A stretch of 64,000 nucleotides of DNA from an uncultured Porphyromonadaceae bacterium (lineage in GTDB: Bacteria; Bacteroidota; Bacteroidia; Bacteroidales; Muribaculaceae): positions 1 through 64,000 of the forward strand of contig CALAVE010000080.1 of NCBI GenBank assembly GCA_937892215.1. The letters are read 5' to 3'. This document shows positions 33,213-41,480 of this stretch, in pieces. How positions within the stretch are numbered: the first letter of the stretch is position 1; the number at the start of each line of letters is the position of its first letter. The notes below the pieces were generated by a model. It made no database searches. It was not told the origin of the DNA and was given only the letters and a program-made list of their open reading frames with translations. Both the position numbers and the translations under genes were made by a program.

Positions 33213-34319
33213 CTACTCCTCTTTCGTCAGGTCCAGTACCACGTTGTCCTTGCCCTTGGGCTGATACTGCTTCTGCAACGGATTCGCCGTCATATCGTCA
33301 TAGCGCTCACGGTTGCGATATATGTCTATCGCCGCATAGATGGCGTGACGCATCGAGTCCTCATTTGCCAGGTCTTTACCGGCTATGTCAAATCCCGTGC
33401 CGTGGTCGGGACTGGTGCGTACGTAGGGCAGTCCTGCCGTGAAGTTCACGCCGTCTTCCATCGCAAGGCTCTTGAACGGAGCCAGACCCTGGTCGTGATA
33501 CATCGCCAGAACGCCATCAAAGTGGCGGTACTGCTCGTTACCGAAGAACCCGTCGGCGGCATACGGTCCGAAGCACAGCACTTTCTCCTGCTCGTAGGTC
33601 GCCTCTATCACCGGCGATATCACTTCCTGCTCTTCCTTGCCCAGCAGGCCGTTCTCGCCTGCGTGGGGATTCAGCGCCAGAACCGCTATCCGCGGACGCA
33701 CTATTCCGAAGTCGCGCTTCAGCGACTCGTTCAGCAGCATTATCTTCTGCTTCACGTTCTCCTTCGTCACGCTGGCGCTAACCTTGCTCAGGGGCAGGTG
33801 GGTCGAGAGCAGCGCTATGCGCATCTTCTCGTTGAACAGTATCATCGTGGCCTTGTCGCCCTCGTTGCCGAGGCTCGCCTCTAAGTACTCCGTGTGTCCC
33901 GGAAATTTAAACTCTTCGCTCTGGATGCTCTCTTTGTTGATGGGAGCCGTCACCAGCACGTCTATCATGCCTCGCTTCAGGTCGCTCACCGCGGCCTCAA
34001 GCGACTTGAACGCCGCATGCCCGGCCTGCTTGCTCACTGTGCCGTATTCCACGTTCAGCTCTTCGTTGCCCATGACCTCCACCAGGTTGGGCTGATTCTG
34101 CTTCAGGTTCTCGGCACTTCTTGTCACGTTGAACTGTGGGGTAGGGGTCTCTATCGTCTTCCTGTGGTAGTTCACCACCTTCGCCGCACTGTATAGCACC
34201 GGCGTGCACAGCTCCAGTATCATCGGGTTCGACAGTGCCTTCAGCACCACTTCCAGCCCTATTCCGTTGGTGTCCCCGTGGGTGATCCCAACTCGTATCT
34301 TTCTGTTCTCTTGTTCCAT
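33213..34319 (-). CDS. pdxA: 4-hydroxythreonine-4-phosphate dehydrogenase
   Basis: This protein has 368 residues from ATG 34319 (MEQENRKIRVGITHGDTNG). An upstream in-frame start at 34403 would add a basic, non-homologous 28-residue tail. It shows the PdxA features FPGHTEYLEA, the metal-site His in YHDQGLAPFKSL, and TSPDHGTGFDIAGKDLAN. It acts in pyridoxal 5'-phosphate synthesis. The gene heads the operon that continues into the nucleotidyltransferase, ATP-grasp, CDP-alcohol transferase and HAD genes, with gaps of 13-41 bases. Confidence 0.92.
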   Translation of the reverse strand: MEQENRKIRVGITHGDTNGIGLEVVLKALSNPMILELCTPVLYSAAKVVNYHRKTIETPTPQFNVTRSAENLKQNQPNLVEVMGNEELNVEYGTVSKQAGHAAFKSLEAAVSDLKRGMIDVLVTAPINKESIQSEEFKFPGHTEYLEASLGNEGDKATMILFNEKMRIALLSTHLPLSKVSASVTKENVKQKIMLLNESLKRDFGIVRPRIAVLALNPHAGENGLLGKEEQEVISPVIEATYEQEKVLCFGPYAADGFFGNEQYRHFDGVLAMYHDQGLAPFKSLAMEDGVNFTAGLPYVRTSPDHGTGFDIAGKDLANEDSMRHAIYAAIDIYRNRERYDDMTANPLQKQYQPKGKDNVVLDLTKEE

Positions 34320-34493
34320 TGTTTTATCTCCTTTTTTCTTCTTTCTCACAGGGATTAAGCGCCGTCCGATTTCCTTCGTTTTTGGGCGCACACACCTCCC
34401 CATGATACAAATAATCTGCTAAGTTAAGCATTTTTCCGCATATCTCAAAACCGACACCCCAAATCCGCCTCCTGCCACACGGTTTTCTGCCTG

Positions 34494-34524
34494 CAAAATT
34501 ACTGCTTCCCGCATCCCTTGTCAA
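34494..34524 (-). promoter_or_regulatory. Promoter of the pdxA-inositol lipid operon
   Basis: On the minus strand, TTG (34524-34522) is separated by 20 bases from TAATTTTG (34501-34494). The predicted leader to ATG 34319 is about 170 bases. No other promoter is evident before the HAD gene. Confidence 0.6.
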
Positions 34525-34554
34525 TGCCATTTTCTTCATCCCCCGCTTTTATAG

Positions 34555-34605
34555 ACCCCATAAGCCCCAGTACCCCATAAGCCCCAGTACCCCATAAGCC
34601 CCATA
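34555..34605. repeat. Three tandem copies of a 17-base ACCCCATAAGCCCCAGT unit
   Basis: Three back-to-back copies, the last one changed at its end, make a G/C-rich tract between pdxA and the peptidase gene. The CCCATAAG core is the same word that occurs scattered in other gaps (25230, 42910, 34641). No gene lies in 34320-34702. Confidence 0.75.
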
Positions 34606-34631
34606 GACCCTATCACCCGTCTCCCCACTAA

Positions 34632-34665
34632 CAAAAAAAAGCCCCATAAGCACTTGGCCTATGGG
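34632..34665 (-). terminator. Intrinsic terminator of the zinc peptidase gene
   Basis: On the minus strand, CCCATA (34665-34660) pairs with TATGGG (34648-34643) around an eleven-base loop, followed by G-G-C and eight T residues. It lies about 38 bases past the stop codon at 34703. Confidence 0.7.
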
Positions 34666-34702
34666 ACCTCTGTTCCTGAGAAAATAGCATTATTTTTTCC
34701 CC

Positions 34703-35572
34703 TTATAGCTGCGAGTCGCTCATCTGGAACGTCGTCCCGCGGCTCATGTCGCCCGTCTGCAACCCCAACTTAAGCCACTTCATGCGCTGTGCCGACGTGC
34801 CGTGGGTGAAACTCTCCGGAATGTCATATCCCTGCGCCTTCTTCTGCAGATAGTCGTCGCCTATCACCTGAGCGCAGCGGATTGCCTCCTCCAGGTCGCC
34901 GTCTTCCAGCGAACCGTACATCTTGTTATCATGGTGTGCCCACACGCCGGCGTAGAAGTCGGCCAGCAACTCCAGTCGCACGCTCACCTTGTTCGCGTCG
35001 ACCTCGCTCAGGCTCCGCATCTGGTTGTGCGCCTTGCCCAGCGTGCCCAGCAGGTACTCCACATGGTGACCCACCTCGTGCGCTATCACATACGCGTACG
35101 CGAAGTCGCCGTCAGCACCCAGTTGCTTCTTCATACTCGAGAAAAACGATAGGTCTATATACAGGCTCTGGTCTGCCGAGCAATAGAACGGACCCATCTG
35201 AGCCTGACCCGTGCCGCAACCGGTCTGCGTGCTCGTCGTGTACAGCACCATCTTCGGCGGGATGTACTCGCCCAGTCCCTGCTCGCGGAACACCTTTGCC
35301 CACACATCCTCAGTGCCGGCAAGTATCGTCTTCGAGAAGTCCGCCAGTTCCTGCTCCTCGGCCGTGAACTCGTGGTCGCCGGTCTGCTCGGTCACGTTAG
35401 CCATGTTTCCGGCCACGTTAGTAATCACGTCACCCAGGTTACCACCGCCCAGAAACGTCATTATCGCTATCAGTATCAGGCCGCCTATGCCGCCTATGCC
35501 GGCTATCTTGCCACCGCTCATGCCGCGGCGGTCCTCCACATTGCTGCTCTGTCTTCTTCCGTCAAGTTTCAT
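34703..35572 (-). CDS. Neutral zinc metallopeptidase (YpfJ/KPN_02809 family)
   Basis: This 289-residue protein starts MKLDGRRQSSNVEDRRGMSGG and has one membrane helix (about residues 27-46, IGGIGGLILIAIMTFLGGG). The catalytic domain has IAHEVGHHVEYLLG (HExxH), then a long helix with ELLADFYAGVWAHH, where the Glu/Asp region provides the third ligand. HGTSAQRMKW near the end is a family hallmark. It should face the periplasm as a tethered peptidase. Its natural substrate is unknown. Confidence 0.9.
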   Translation of the reverse strand: MKLDGRRQSSNVEDRRGMSGGKIAGIGGIGGLILIAIMTFLGGGNLGDVITNVAGNMANVTEQTGDHEFTAEEQELADFSKTILAGTEDVWAKVFREQGLGEYIPPKMVLYTTSTQTGCGTGQAQMGPFYCSADQSLYIDLSFFSSMKKQLGADGDFAYAYVIAHEVGHHVEYLLGTLGKAHNQMRSLSEVDANKVSVRLELLADFYAGVWAHHDNKMYGSLEDGDLEEAIRCAQVIGDDYLQKKAQGYDIPESFTHGTSAQRMKWLKLGLQTGDMSRGTTFQMSDSQL

Positions 35573-35608
35573 GTTATATCTCGTTTTAAGTTACTAATTC
35601 TTTATCTG

Positions 35609-35639
35609 CAAAGATAATACTTCTTCGCCCCAATTCAAA
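35609..35639 (-). promoter_or_regulatory. Promoter of the zinc peptidase gene
   Basis: On the minus strand, TTTG (35639-35636) is followed after 19 bases by TATCTTTG (35616-35609). Both boxes and spacing match the Bacteroidota consensus, and the leader is about 30 bases. Confidence 0.75.
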
Positions 35640-35679
35640 ATAATACTCACTTTTTTAACCGCCTCAGCCGTTTTCCGGG

Positions 35680-36771
35680 CTATTCCCTGCCGAACAGATA
35701 CTTCTTCAGCAGCGGACTGATGCGCAGCACGTTGCTCGTCAGCAGACAGAACCCTATCACCAGCAGACCCAGACTCACACTCAGCGTCGTGTCTATCACA
35801 AAGTTCTGTGGATGGGTCTTGAAAAACGCACCCACCATCGTCACATGGGGCAGGAATATGAAGTGTATCAGGTAAACGTCCAGCGTACGTTGCCCTATGT
35901 ACTGAAGCCCCCGGCCCATACGGCTATCACGCGTGAAACTCTTCTTGTAGTGCCTGAAGAACATAAACACTATCGTCAGCATCGTGAACCGGCACAGCGT
36001 CATCGGCAGATTCGCCCACTCCATCTTCAGCGTGTGCCACTTCAGTGCGTCAAGCGAGCACACCAGCGCCACCACCACCACTATCGGAAACAGCCACTTG
36101 CTGTCCATCACACGCTCTGCCTCCTTCCAGTAGCGGTGAACCATGTTGCCGTACAGGAAAAACGGAAAATACTGGAACAGAAGCAAAAAACTGGTCTGCG
36201 TCATCACCGTGTCGGCCATGCCCTTATGACCGTACGCATAGAAAAAATACTTAGGCAGGAAACACGTCTCATACGCCACCAGCGACACCACAAACAGCAA
36301 CGTTATCGGCAACCACCGACACCGCTTCAGCCGCAACTTGCTCTCCACGTATGCAAACACGTAGTACACCACAAACATATACAGCAGCACCAGCGTAAAC
36401 CAGTAACCGCCCTTGTACATCGAGTGCAGATGAATCATTATCGTCTTGCCCAGGTTGTCGTGCAATATCGCCGTCGCCACCAGAAAGAATATCACCGTCG
36501 GCACTATCTGCACTCGCAACTTCTTCAGTAGCAACCGACCCAGGTTACGCGCAGTCCACACCTGACTCGCCTTGTACGCCAGAAATCCGCTCACAAAAAA
36601 GAACAGCGGCATCCTGAACATTATCAGAAACGGCATCGACGACGAGTTCTTCAGCGTTTCGCCGAAACCCGTCTGTGCCACATGATACGCCACCACCATC
36701 ACCATCGTGAAGCCCCGCAGCGCATCCAGCCATTCCAGCCGACCCTTGTCTTTTATCAGTCCGTCATTCAC
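35680..36771 (-). CDS. Acyltransferase family 3 membrane protein
   Basis: This 363-residue protein has about ten membrane segments. The N-terminal RLEWLDALRGFTMVMVVAYH contains the R-x10-H pattern of acyltransferase-3 enzymes, then FRMPLFFFVSGFL. The family acetylates surface sugars or lipids. It stands alone with its own promoter and is not part of a glycan cluster here, so the substrate is open. Confidence 0.85.
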   Translation of the reverse strand: MNDGLIKDKGRLEWLDALRGFTMVMVVAYHVAQTGFGETLKNSSSMPFLIMFRMPLFFFVSGFLAYKASQVWTARNLGRLLLKKLRVQIVPTVIFFLVATAILHDNLGKTIMIHLHSMYKGGYWFTLVLLYMFVVYYVFAYVESKLRLKRCRWLPITLLFVVSLVAYETCFLPKYFFYAYGHKGMADTVMTQTSFLLLFQYFPFFLYGNMVHRYWKEAERVMDSKWLFPIVVVVALVCSLDALKWHTLKMEWANLPMTLCRFTMLTIVFMFFRHYKKSFTRDSRMGRGLQYIGQRTLDVYLIHFIFLPHVTMVGAFFKTHPQNFVIDTTLSVSLGLLVIGFCLLTSNVLRISPLLKKYLFGRE

Positions 36772-36828
36772 AGTTCAAAACATCAATTCGCCCTCCACCT
36801 TCAAGTCGAGGCATCACTAACTCACCTG

Positions 36829-36859
36829 CAAAGATACAAATTAATTCCACACCACCAAA
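36829..36859 (-). promoter_or_regulatory. Promoter of the 35680-36771 acyltransferase gene
   Basis: On the minus strand, TTTG (36859-36856) is followed after 19 bases by TATCTTTG (36836-36829). The leader is about 50 bases. Confidence 0.75.
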
Positions 36860-36973
36860 ACACTCACCCCACATCAGTTACCCCCGCCACCCTCCGCCTC
36901 TAACCGACTCCCTCCACCCCCGTCCGTTATAGGCGCCCTCCGGCGCACCATTTCCGCCCGATAATCACAGTGA

Positions 36974-36997
36974 GCGTCCCAGTTACCGCTGAGACGC
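36974..36997 (-). terminator. Possible terminator of the 37030 gene
   Basis: GCGTC-x-CAG and CTG-x-GACGC form a stem with one mismatch, 33 bases past the stop. No good T-tract follows, so this could be a 3' stabilising hairpin only. Confidence 0.35.
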
Positions 36998-37029
36998 CCA
37001 CACATATCTTTAGAGCCTATAGCCGGCTA

Positions 37030-38088
37030 TTATCCCATCACCTTGTTTGCCAGTGTCACCACGTCACTCACGTCGATGTCTCCCTCGCCGTTCACGTTCG
37101 CAGCCTCTTTCACGAATTCTGCCGGAGCGTCGCCCATAATGTAGTTAGCCAGGGCCACCACGTCGCTCACGTCCACGTTTCCGTCGCCGTTCACGTCACC
37201 CGGCTTCACCTCGCTGCCGCTTTCTGTCGTAAAGTCCACCTCAATCATCTGCTGCAGTGTGTTTCTCATGTCGATGTCAATGTGGCACGTCAGGTCTGTG
37301 TCGTTAAACGTCGCTGTCATCGTCACAGGCACACCGCCCAGATCGTTCAGCATCAGTCCCAGCCACTCATCCTCGGCAAAGCGTGGGTCATCACCGGCCG
37401 CAATCTCTATCACTCCACTGTAACTGATCACCTTGTTACCCTCGTTGTCGGGTGTCGGAGTAAGGCCTCCCAATACTATGTCGCCCACCGGAGTGTCTTC
37501 TCCCAACATAAAGTTGAAGATTGCCAGCGTATATTTGCCATTATTGTTCAGAATCTTAACCGAAGCCGCTTGTGTACCTACCTCTTCGTTAATTTTTACG
37601 GTCAGTTTGCCGTTATACACGTTGGTGGGATAACTCGAAAAGTCCACCTTGATTATCTGCTTCAGTGTGTTACTCATGTCAATGTCGATGTGGCAGGTGA
37701 GTTCACTATCGGTGAATGTGGCAGTCAGAACCACAGGCACACCGCCCAGATCGTTCAGCATCAGCCCCAGCCACTCGTCTTCGGCAAAGCGCGGGTCATC
37801 GCCGGCCGGTATCATAATCACTCCACTGTAGGAAAGCGATTTTGAGCCATCTGCGTTGTCGGTTGGTGTGAGGTCGGTGAGAATCACGTTACCCACCGGA
37901 GTGTCCTCGCCAAGCATAAAGTTCTTGATGCTAAGGGTATATTTCCCGTTCTGCTCCACAAGCCCTACAGTTGCTTCCTGGCTACCGCCCTCGTCGTTAA
38001 TCGAAACGCTGATTGTTCCGATATACTTGGTCGCCGACATCGTCAGGCCCACCAGCATCATCGCTGCTGTCAATAAAATCTTCTTCAT
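37030..38088 (-). CDS. Secreted protein with two calycin-like domains and dockerin-type C-terminus
   Basis: This 352-residue protein has a signal peptide (residues 1-18). Two tandem calycin-like domains (about 19-145 and 155-280) are nearly copies of one another. Each has GKYTL.I.NFMLGEDTPVG, then DDPRFAEDEWLGLMLNDLGG (20 residues, identical in both), then CHIDIDM. This shows a recent internal duplication that is visible also in the DNA. The C-terminus has dockerin-type loops DVNGDGNVDVSD and NVNGEGDIDVSD, the second with Asn and Glu replacing two calcium Asp residues. Probably surface-exported. Function unknown. Confidence 0.75.
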   Translation of the reverse strand: MKKILLTAAMMLVGLTMSATKYIGTISVSINDEGGSQEATVGLVEQNGKYTLSIKNFMLGEDTPVGNVILTDLTPTDNADGSKSLSYSGVIMIPAGDDPRFAEDEWLGLMLNDLGGVPVVLTATFTDSELTCHIDIDMSNTLKQIIKVDFSSYPTNVYNGKLTVKINEEVGTQAASVKILNNNGKYTLAIFNFMLGEDTPVGDIVLGGLTPTPDNEGNKVISYSGVIEIAAGDDPRFAEDEWLGLMLNDLGGVPVTMTATFNDTDLTCHIDIDMRNTLQQMIEVDFTTESGSEVKPGDVNGDGNVDVSDVVALANYIMGDAPAEFVKEAANVNGEGDIDVSDVVTLANKVMG

Positions 38089-38333
38089 CTCGTCTTTTTT
38101 CTTTTTATCGTTATCTCTCGTTCTTTATCGTTATTTCTCCTACCGCTACTTAATTCGCGACCATTCGCGTAATCCACGGTTAAAATCCTTCCACAAACTA
38201 ATTCGTGGTCATTCGCGTTAATCCGCGGTTAACTCACTCTCCGCATGGCCTCCACACCCGGTTTATCCCTGTTATAGGCCCTATAAGTCCTATAGGCCCT
38301 ATCACCTCACCCCACACCTCCCGGGGGCATTGA

Positions 38334-38566
38334 CCTCGAAGAGGTCGGGCGGGTCGAAGCCCCGACTTTGTGCGAAAGACCATGCAACCACGAAGTGCTC
38401 GGGGAGAGTTCAAAGCAATAGTCGTGCGGAGCACGGTGTGCGGTGTCCGTAAGGGCATTGAAACTCGACCCAACATTGACCCCAGAGGGGTTCGCCGCTT
38501 GGTCCATGAGCGGCTCCTCAGTAAGTGCCTCGCAGAGGAACTTCATCACCCACCTGCATAACCCGC
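38334..38566. repeat. Structured intergenic element, copy A
   Basis: This is the first of four related elements of about 200-235 bases. It starts CCTCGAAGAGG, and its 3' part has nested stems: GAGTTCAA (38406-38413) with TTGAAACTC (38458-38466), and CGTGC (38423-38427) with GCACG (38431-38435). A CCCC-AGA-GGGG hairpin and CCTC-GCA-GAGG hairpin follow. It lies 3' of the 38611 gene and 5' of the 37030 gene. To its left is a CCTATAGGCCCTATAAG palindromic stretch (38271-38303), and at 38150-38235 two copies of an AATTCGTGGTCATTCGCG-type phrase. No convincing gene is in 38089-38610. Confidence 0.75.
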
Positions 38567-38612
38567 TAATAGCAGCTAATTGCTAATTGCTAATTGCTAA
38601 TAGCTAACCGCT
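38567..38612. repeat. GCTAATTG/GCTAATAG octamer tract
   Basis: Repeats of an eight-base word (TAATTGC, TAATAGC) run right up to and overlap the stop codon of the 38611 gene. The same kind of tract follows the stops of genes at 40719, 43221 and 57189. Confidence 0.65.
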
Positions 38613-40311
38613 ACTTAACCACTTTCCTTGCGGTGCGTGTCCCGTCGCTGTATGTCGTCACCACCACGTTGATGCCGCTGAACGGAGTGTTGCTCTGAAC
38701 GCCCAGCAGGTTGTAATAAGTCGTGCTAACTGCCTCAGCCTCGGTCACCACGTCGTTGATGCCGGTCACGTTGCCGGTCATGTTCACCGTGTAGGTGGCC
38801 TTGTTCTTCAGGTCGTCGCTATACACTATCACAGTTGCCACTGCGCCATCTTCAGTGTCGGCCACGCTCGATGTCGCGGGCAGTTCGTTGCCTTCGCCGT
38901 CCAGCACTTCTATCTCATTAGGCGTTACCACAGTCTTGCCTGTAGCCTTGCGCAGTATGCGCTGTGCTGCGCCGCTCAGTGCGTCAAACGCTATCTCATA
39001 TTCGTATGTGTTGGGCACTATCTCTATCGTCTTGCCTGCAATCACTATCTTCGGGTCACTCACACCCGCACTCTCGGTCTTCGGGTTGTAAATCAGTTCC
39101 AGGTCATCCACGTATAGCACATCATTTGCGTTTCCTCCGGCGGGTACGGCATTGGTCGAGATTGTCACAAGAATAGCGCTTACTTCGTCTCCTGTAGCGC
39201 TAACCGCTTTTTCGCTTGCGTAGAGCGTTGGAGAGTACACAAATGGTATCGAAAGCCTTTTCCATGTGCTTGTAGCGGCTATCGTGTTATTGCCGGCTTT
39301 GGCCACAACGGCAGTCGCGAATGCGCCTGCGTTGGGGTCGGTTACTCGGTTGCCTGTTGTTAGGAATGCGGCTGCAGATGCGTATGGCTCAGAACTCGTG
39401 TTTGCCGTGAATTTATACCAGAATACAAGGCTGTCGGGACGTGCTTTCAGTTCCACATAGAATGGGTCGCCGTTGGGGTCAGTCGCTGTGTTGCTAAGTT
39501 CCAGGAATGAGTAGTTTCCTGTTGAGTCGTTTGCGGTCATCGAACCTGCATAAAGGCGGCCGGTCGTGATTGTTCCATTGGCAAGTGCGATGCTTCGTGC
39601 CATCGATGGCGTTATCTTGGCGCTGTACTGTCCTTTCGAACCTGGGCGCACATCCGTTGCCTTGCTGGTCTTTACGCCGGTTGCGGAGTTCTCCAGAGAA
39701 GAACTTTTTCCTGTGTGGCACAAGAATGAATGCCAGTGGTTTGGTTCACTGCCGCTAATCGTTCCTGTAGAAAAAAGACTGGTATATCCTTTCTTCGATA
39801 GGTTGTACCAATTCTCAAAGCCTGAGTTCGGAATCTGGGTGTAACCCAAGTATGAACCTGTGTCAAATGTCACGTCTATCAGCTGTCCCAGCGTGCTGGT
39901 CATGTCTATGGAAATCGATGTGAACATGTTGTTGCCGTCAAAGTTGGCTGCCATCAGAATAGGCACGCCGCCCATTTCGTTCAGCATCAGCCCAAGCCAC
40001 TCGTCTTCAGGAATAGTGGGGTCGCTTCCGGCCTCCATCATTATCGTCTGCGAAGTCCTGAGGGTCGTAACACCATCCTTAGTCGTTCCGGTCAGGTCCT
40101 TGACCTCAATCTTGCCCACCGGTGTGTCCTCGCCCAGCATAAAGTTGTCAATGCTCAGCGTGTACTTCCCGGAGTTCTCAGTGATGGATACAGTGGCATC
40201 TTGACTGCCACCTTCGCCATTAACGCTCACTGTGAGTGTGCCTGTGTAATCAGTGGCAAGCACATTCAGCGTTGTTGCAATCGCTGCAATCAGTGTAAAA
40301 ATCTTTTTCAT
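38611..40311 (-). CDS. Secreted calycin-like and PCMD-domain protein with C-terminal sorting-type tail
   Basis: This 566-residue protein has a signal peptide (residues 1-19). Residues about 20-150 are a calycin-like domain close in sequence to those of the 37030 gene. Residues about 155-415 resemble the putative carbohydrate metabolism domain (PCMD), with GFENWYN at its start and VLYVDDLELIYN at its end. After a linker the last ~40 residues (YYNLLGV, then VVVTTYSDGT, then RKVVK) resemble type IX secretion sorting domains and match the tail of the giant protein at 57189. It is likely secreted and anchored on the surface. Substrate unknown. Confidence 0.75.
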   Translation of the reverse strand: MKKIFTLIAAIATTLNVLATDYTGTLTVSVNGEGGSQDATVSITENSGKYTLSIDNFMLGEDTPVGKIEVKDLTGTTKDGVTTLRTSQTIMMEAGSDPTIPEDEWLGLMLNEMGGVPILMAANFDGNNMFTSISIDMTSTLGQLIDVTFDTGSYLGYTQIPNSGFENWYNLSKKGYTSLFSTGTISGSEPNHWHSFLCHTGKSSSLENSATGVKTSKATDVRPGSKGQYSAKITPSMARSIALANGTITTGRLYAGSMTANDSTGNYSFLELSNTATDPNGDPFYVELKARPDSLVFWYKFTANTSSEPYASAAAFLTTGNRVTDPNAGAFATAVVAKAGNNTIAATSTWKRLSIPFVYSPTLYASEKAVSATGDEVSAILVTISTNAVPAGGNANDVLYVDDLELIYNPKTESAGVSDPKIVIAGKTIEIVPNTYEYEIAFDALSGAAQRILRKATGKTVVTPNEIEVLDGEGNELPATSSVADTEDGAVATVIVYSDDLKNKATYTVNMTGNVTGINDVVTEAEAVSTTYYNLLGVQSNTPFSGINVVVTTYSDGTRTARKVVK

Positions 40312-40450
40312 AACGTGTTTATTTTTTTTGTTAATTTATATTATTCTCTAACTAATAATTTCCAATTTCTCTCCGCTCCTTAATTCGCCAATCGCTCCTT
40401 AATTCGCGTATATTCGCGGTTAAAAAAACCTCACCGCCTGGGGGCTAAGG

Positions 40451-40684
40451 CCTCGAAGAGGTCGGGCGGGTCGGAGACCCGACTTTGTGCGAAAGACCAT
40501 GCAACCACGAAGTGCTCGGGGAGAGTTCAAAGCAATAGTCGTGCGGAGCACGGTGTGCGGTGTCCGTTAGGGCATTGAAACTCGACCCAACATTGAACCC
40601 CAGAGGGGTTCGTCGCTTGGTCCATGAGCGGCTCCTCAGTAAGTGCCTCGTAGAGGAACTTCACCACCCACCGGCATAACCCGC
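40451..40684. repeat. Structured intergenic element, copy B
   Basis: This copy is nearly identical to copy A. It has CCTCGAAGAGG (40451-40461), CGGGTC-GGA-GACCCG, P1 arms 40523-40530 and 40575-40583, and P2 arms 40540-40544 and 40548-40552. It is in the same orientation as A. It lies 3' of the outer-membrane protein gene (stop at 40719) and 5' of the 38611 gene. No gene is seen in 40312-40718. Confidence 0.78.
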
Positions 40685-40722
40685 TAATAGCTAATCACTA
40701 ATAGCTAATAGCTAATCACTAC
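40685..40722. repeat. CTAATAG/CTAATCA octamer tract
   Basis: Short tandem words TAATAGC and TAATCAC reach the stop codon of the 40719 gene. This matches the tract after copy A. Confidence 0.6.
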
Positions 40723-41480
40723 CTTATCCTGTACGTTACGCCTATCGTGCCGTATATCGGATATAACGTCTGCTCTATGGTCTTGAAGTCGGCCTTGAAT
40801 ATGCCGGTCAAACCCCAAGAAATGTCGGCATACAGGCCCCAGCGTTTGCTCAAGTGCCAGTCTGCTCCAAGTTGCACGCCCAGTTGCACGTCGCGCATAC
40901 TCTCGCTGAAGTCATAGTCGCCGCGCTCATCGGGGCCTTCTCCTATCATAATCTTTTCGCCTGTGGGGGCATCCACTCGCAGATAGCCGTTGTGGGCCCA
41001 GCCGCTGAATTCGCGATTAAATACCACCGACGCGTATGGACCGCACTTCAGCATCACCTTGTTCATTGTGAGCGTGGCCATAACAGGCACGGTCACCATC
41101 CACTGGCGCACGAATGTCATCTCGTTGCCGGTGAAATTTCCGGCCATGCTCTCGCCACCTTTTGTTATCTCCATATAGTAGTTCTTCACATTGGCGTCTT
41201 CACGCATCCCCTTGTTTTCTACGCGCAAGCCCAGCAGTGTTCCCCACTTGCGGTTCCAGTTCTTCACCAAGTCAAGTCCTACTGAAATGCTTGCCTGGGG
41301 GGTGAAGCTGTTGAGCTTACGAATCTCGGCAGGTAACGGTAGCGGTGCTGTCCCGCCTATGCTATAGCCCACGCGTGCCACCAAACTCAGGTCGCCGCGG
41401 CCCGATCCGCTGCATTCCTCTGCATTCACTGTCAGCACAGTCACCAGTGCTGCTATCACTGCAATTATAGTCTTTTTCAT
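40719..41480 (-). CDS. Outer-membrane beta-barrel protein
   Basis: This protein has about 253 residues from ATG 41480 (MKKTIIAVIAALVTVLTVNA signal peptide). The ATG overlaps the stop of the PCMD lipoprotein gene as ATGA, which argues against the longer upstream start. Alternating amphipathic strands (LSLVARVGYSIGG, ASISVGLDLVKNWNRKWGTLLGLR, VQLGVQLGADWHLSKRWGLYADISWGLTG, and a terminal IYGTIGVTYRIR) fit a small porin-like barrel. It is translationally coupled to the lipoprotein, so the two probably act together at the outer membrane. Confidence 0.82.
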   Translation of the reverse strand: MKKTIIAVIAALVTVLTVNAEECSGSGRGDLSLVARVGYSIGGTAPLPLPAEIRKLNSFTPQASISVGLDLVKNWNRKWGTLLGLRVENKGMREDANVKNYYMEITKGGESMAGNFTGNEMTFVRQWMVTVPVMATLTMNKVMLKCGPYASVVFNREFSGWAHNGYLRVDAPTGEKIMIGEGPDERGDYDFSESMRDVQLGVQLGADWHLSKRWGLYADISWGLTGIFKADFKTIEQTLYPIYGTIGVTYRIR

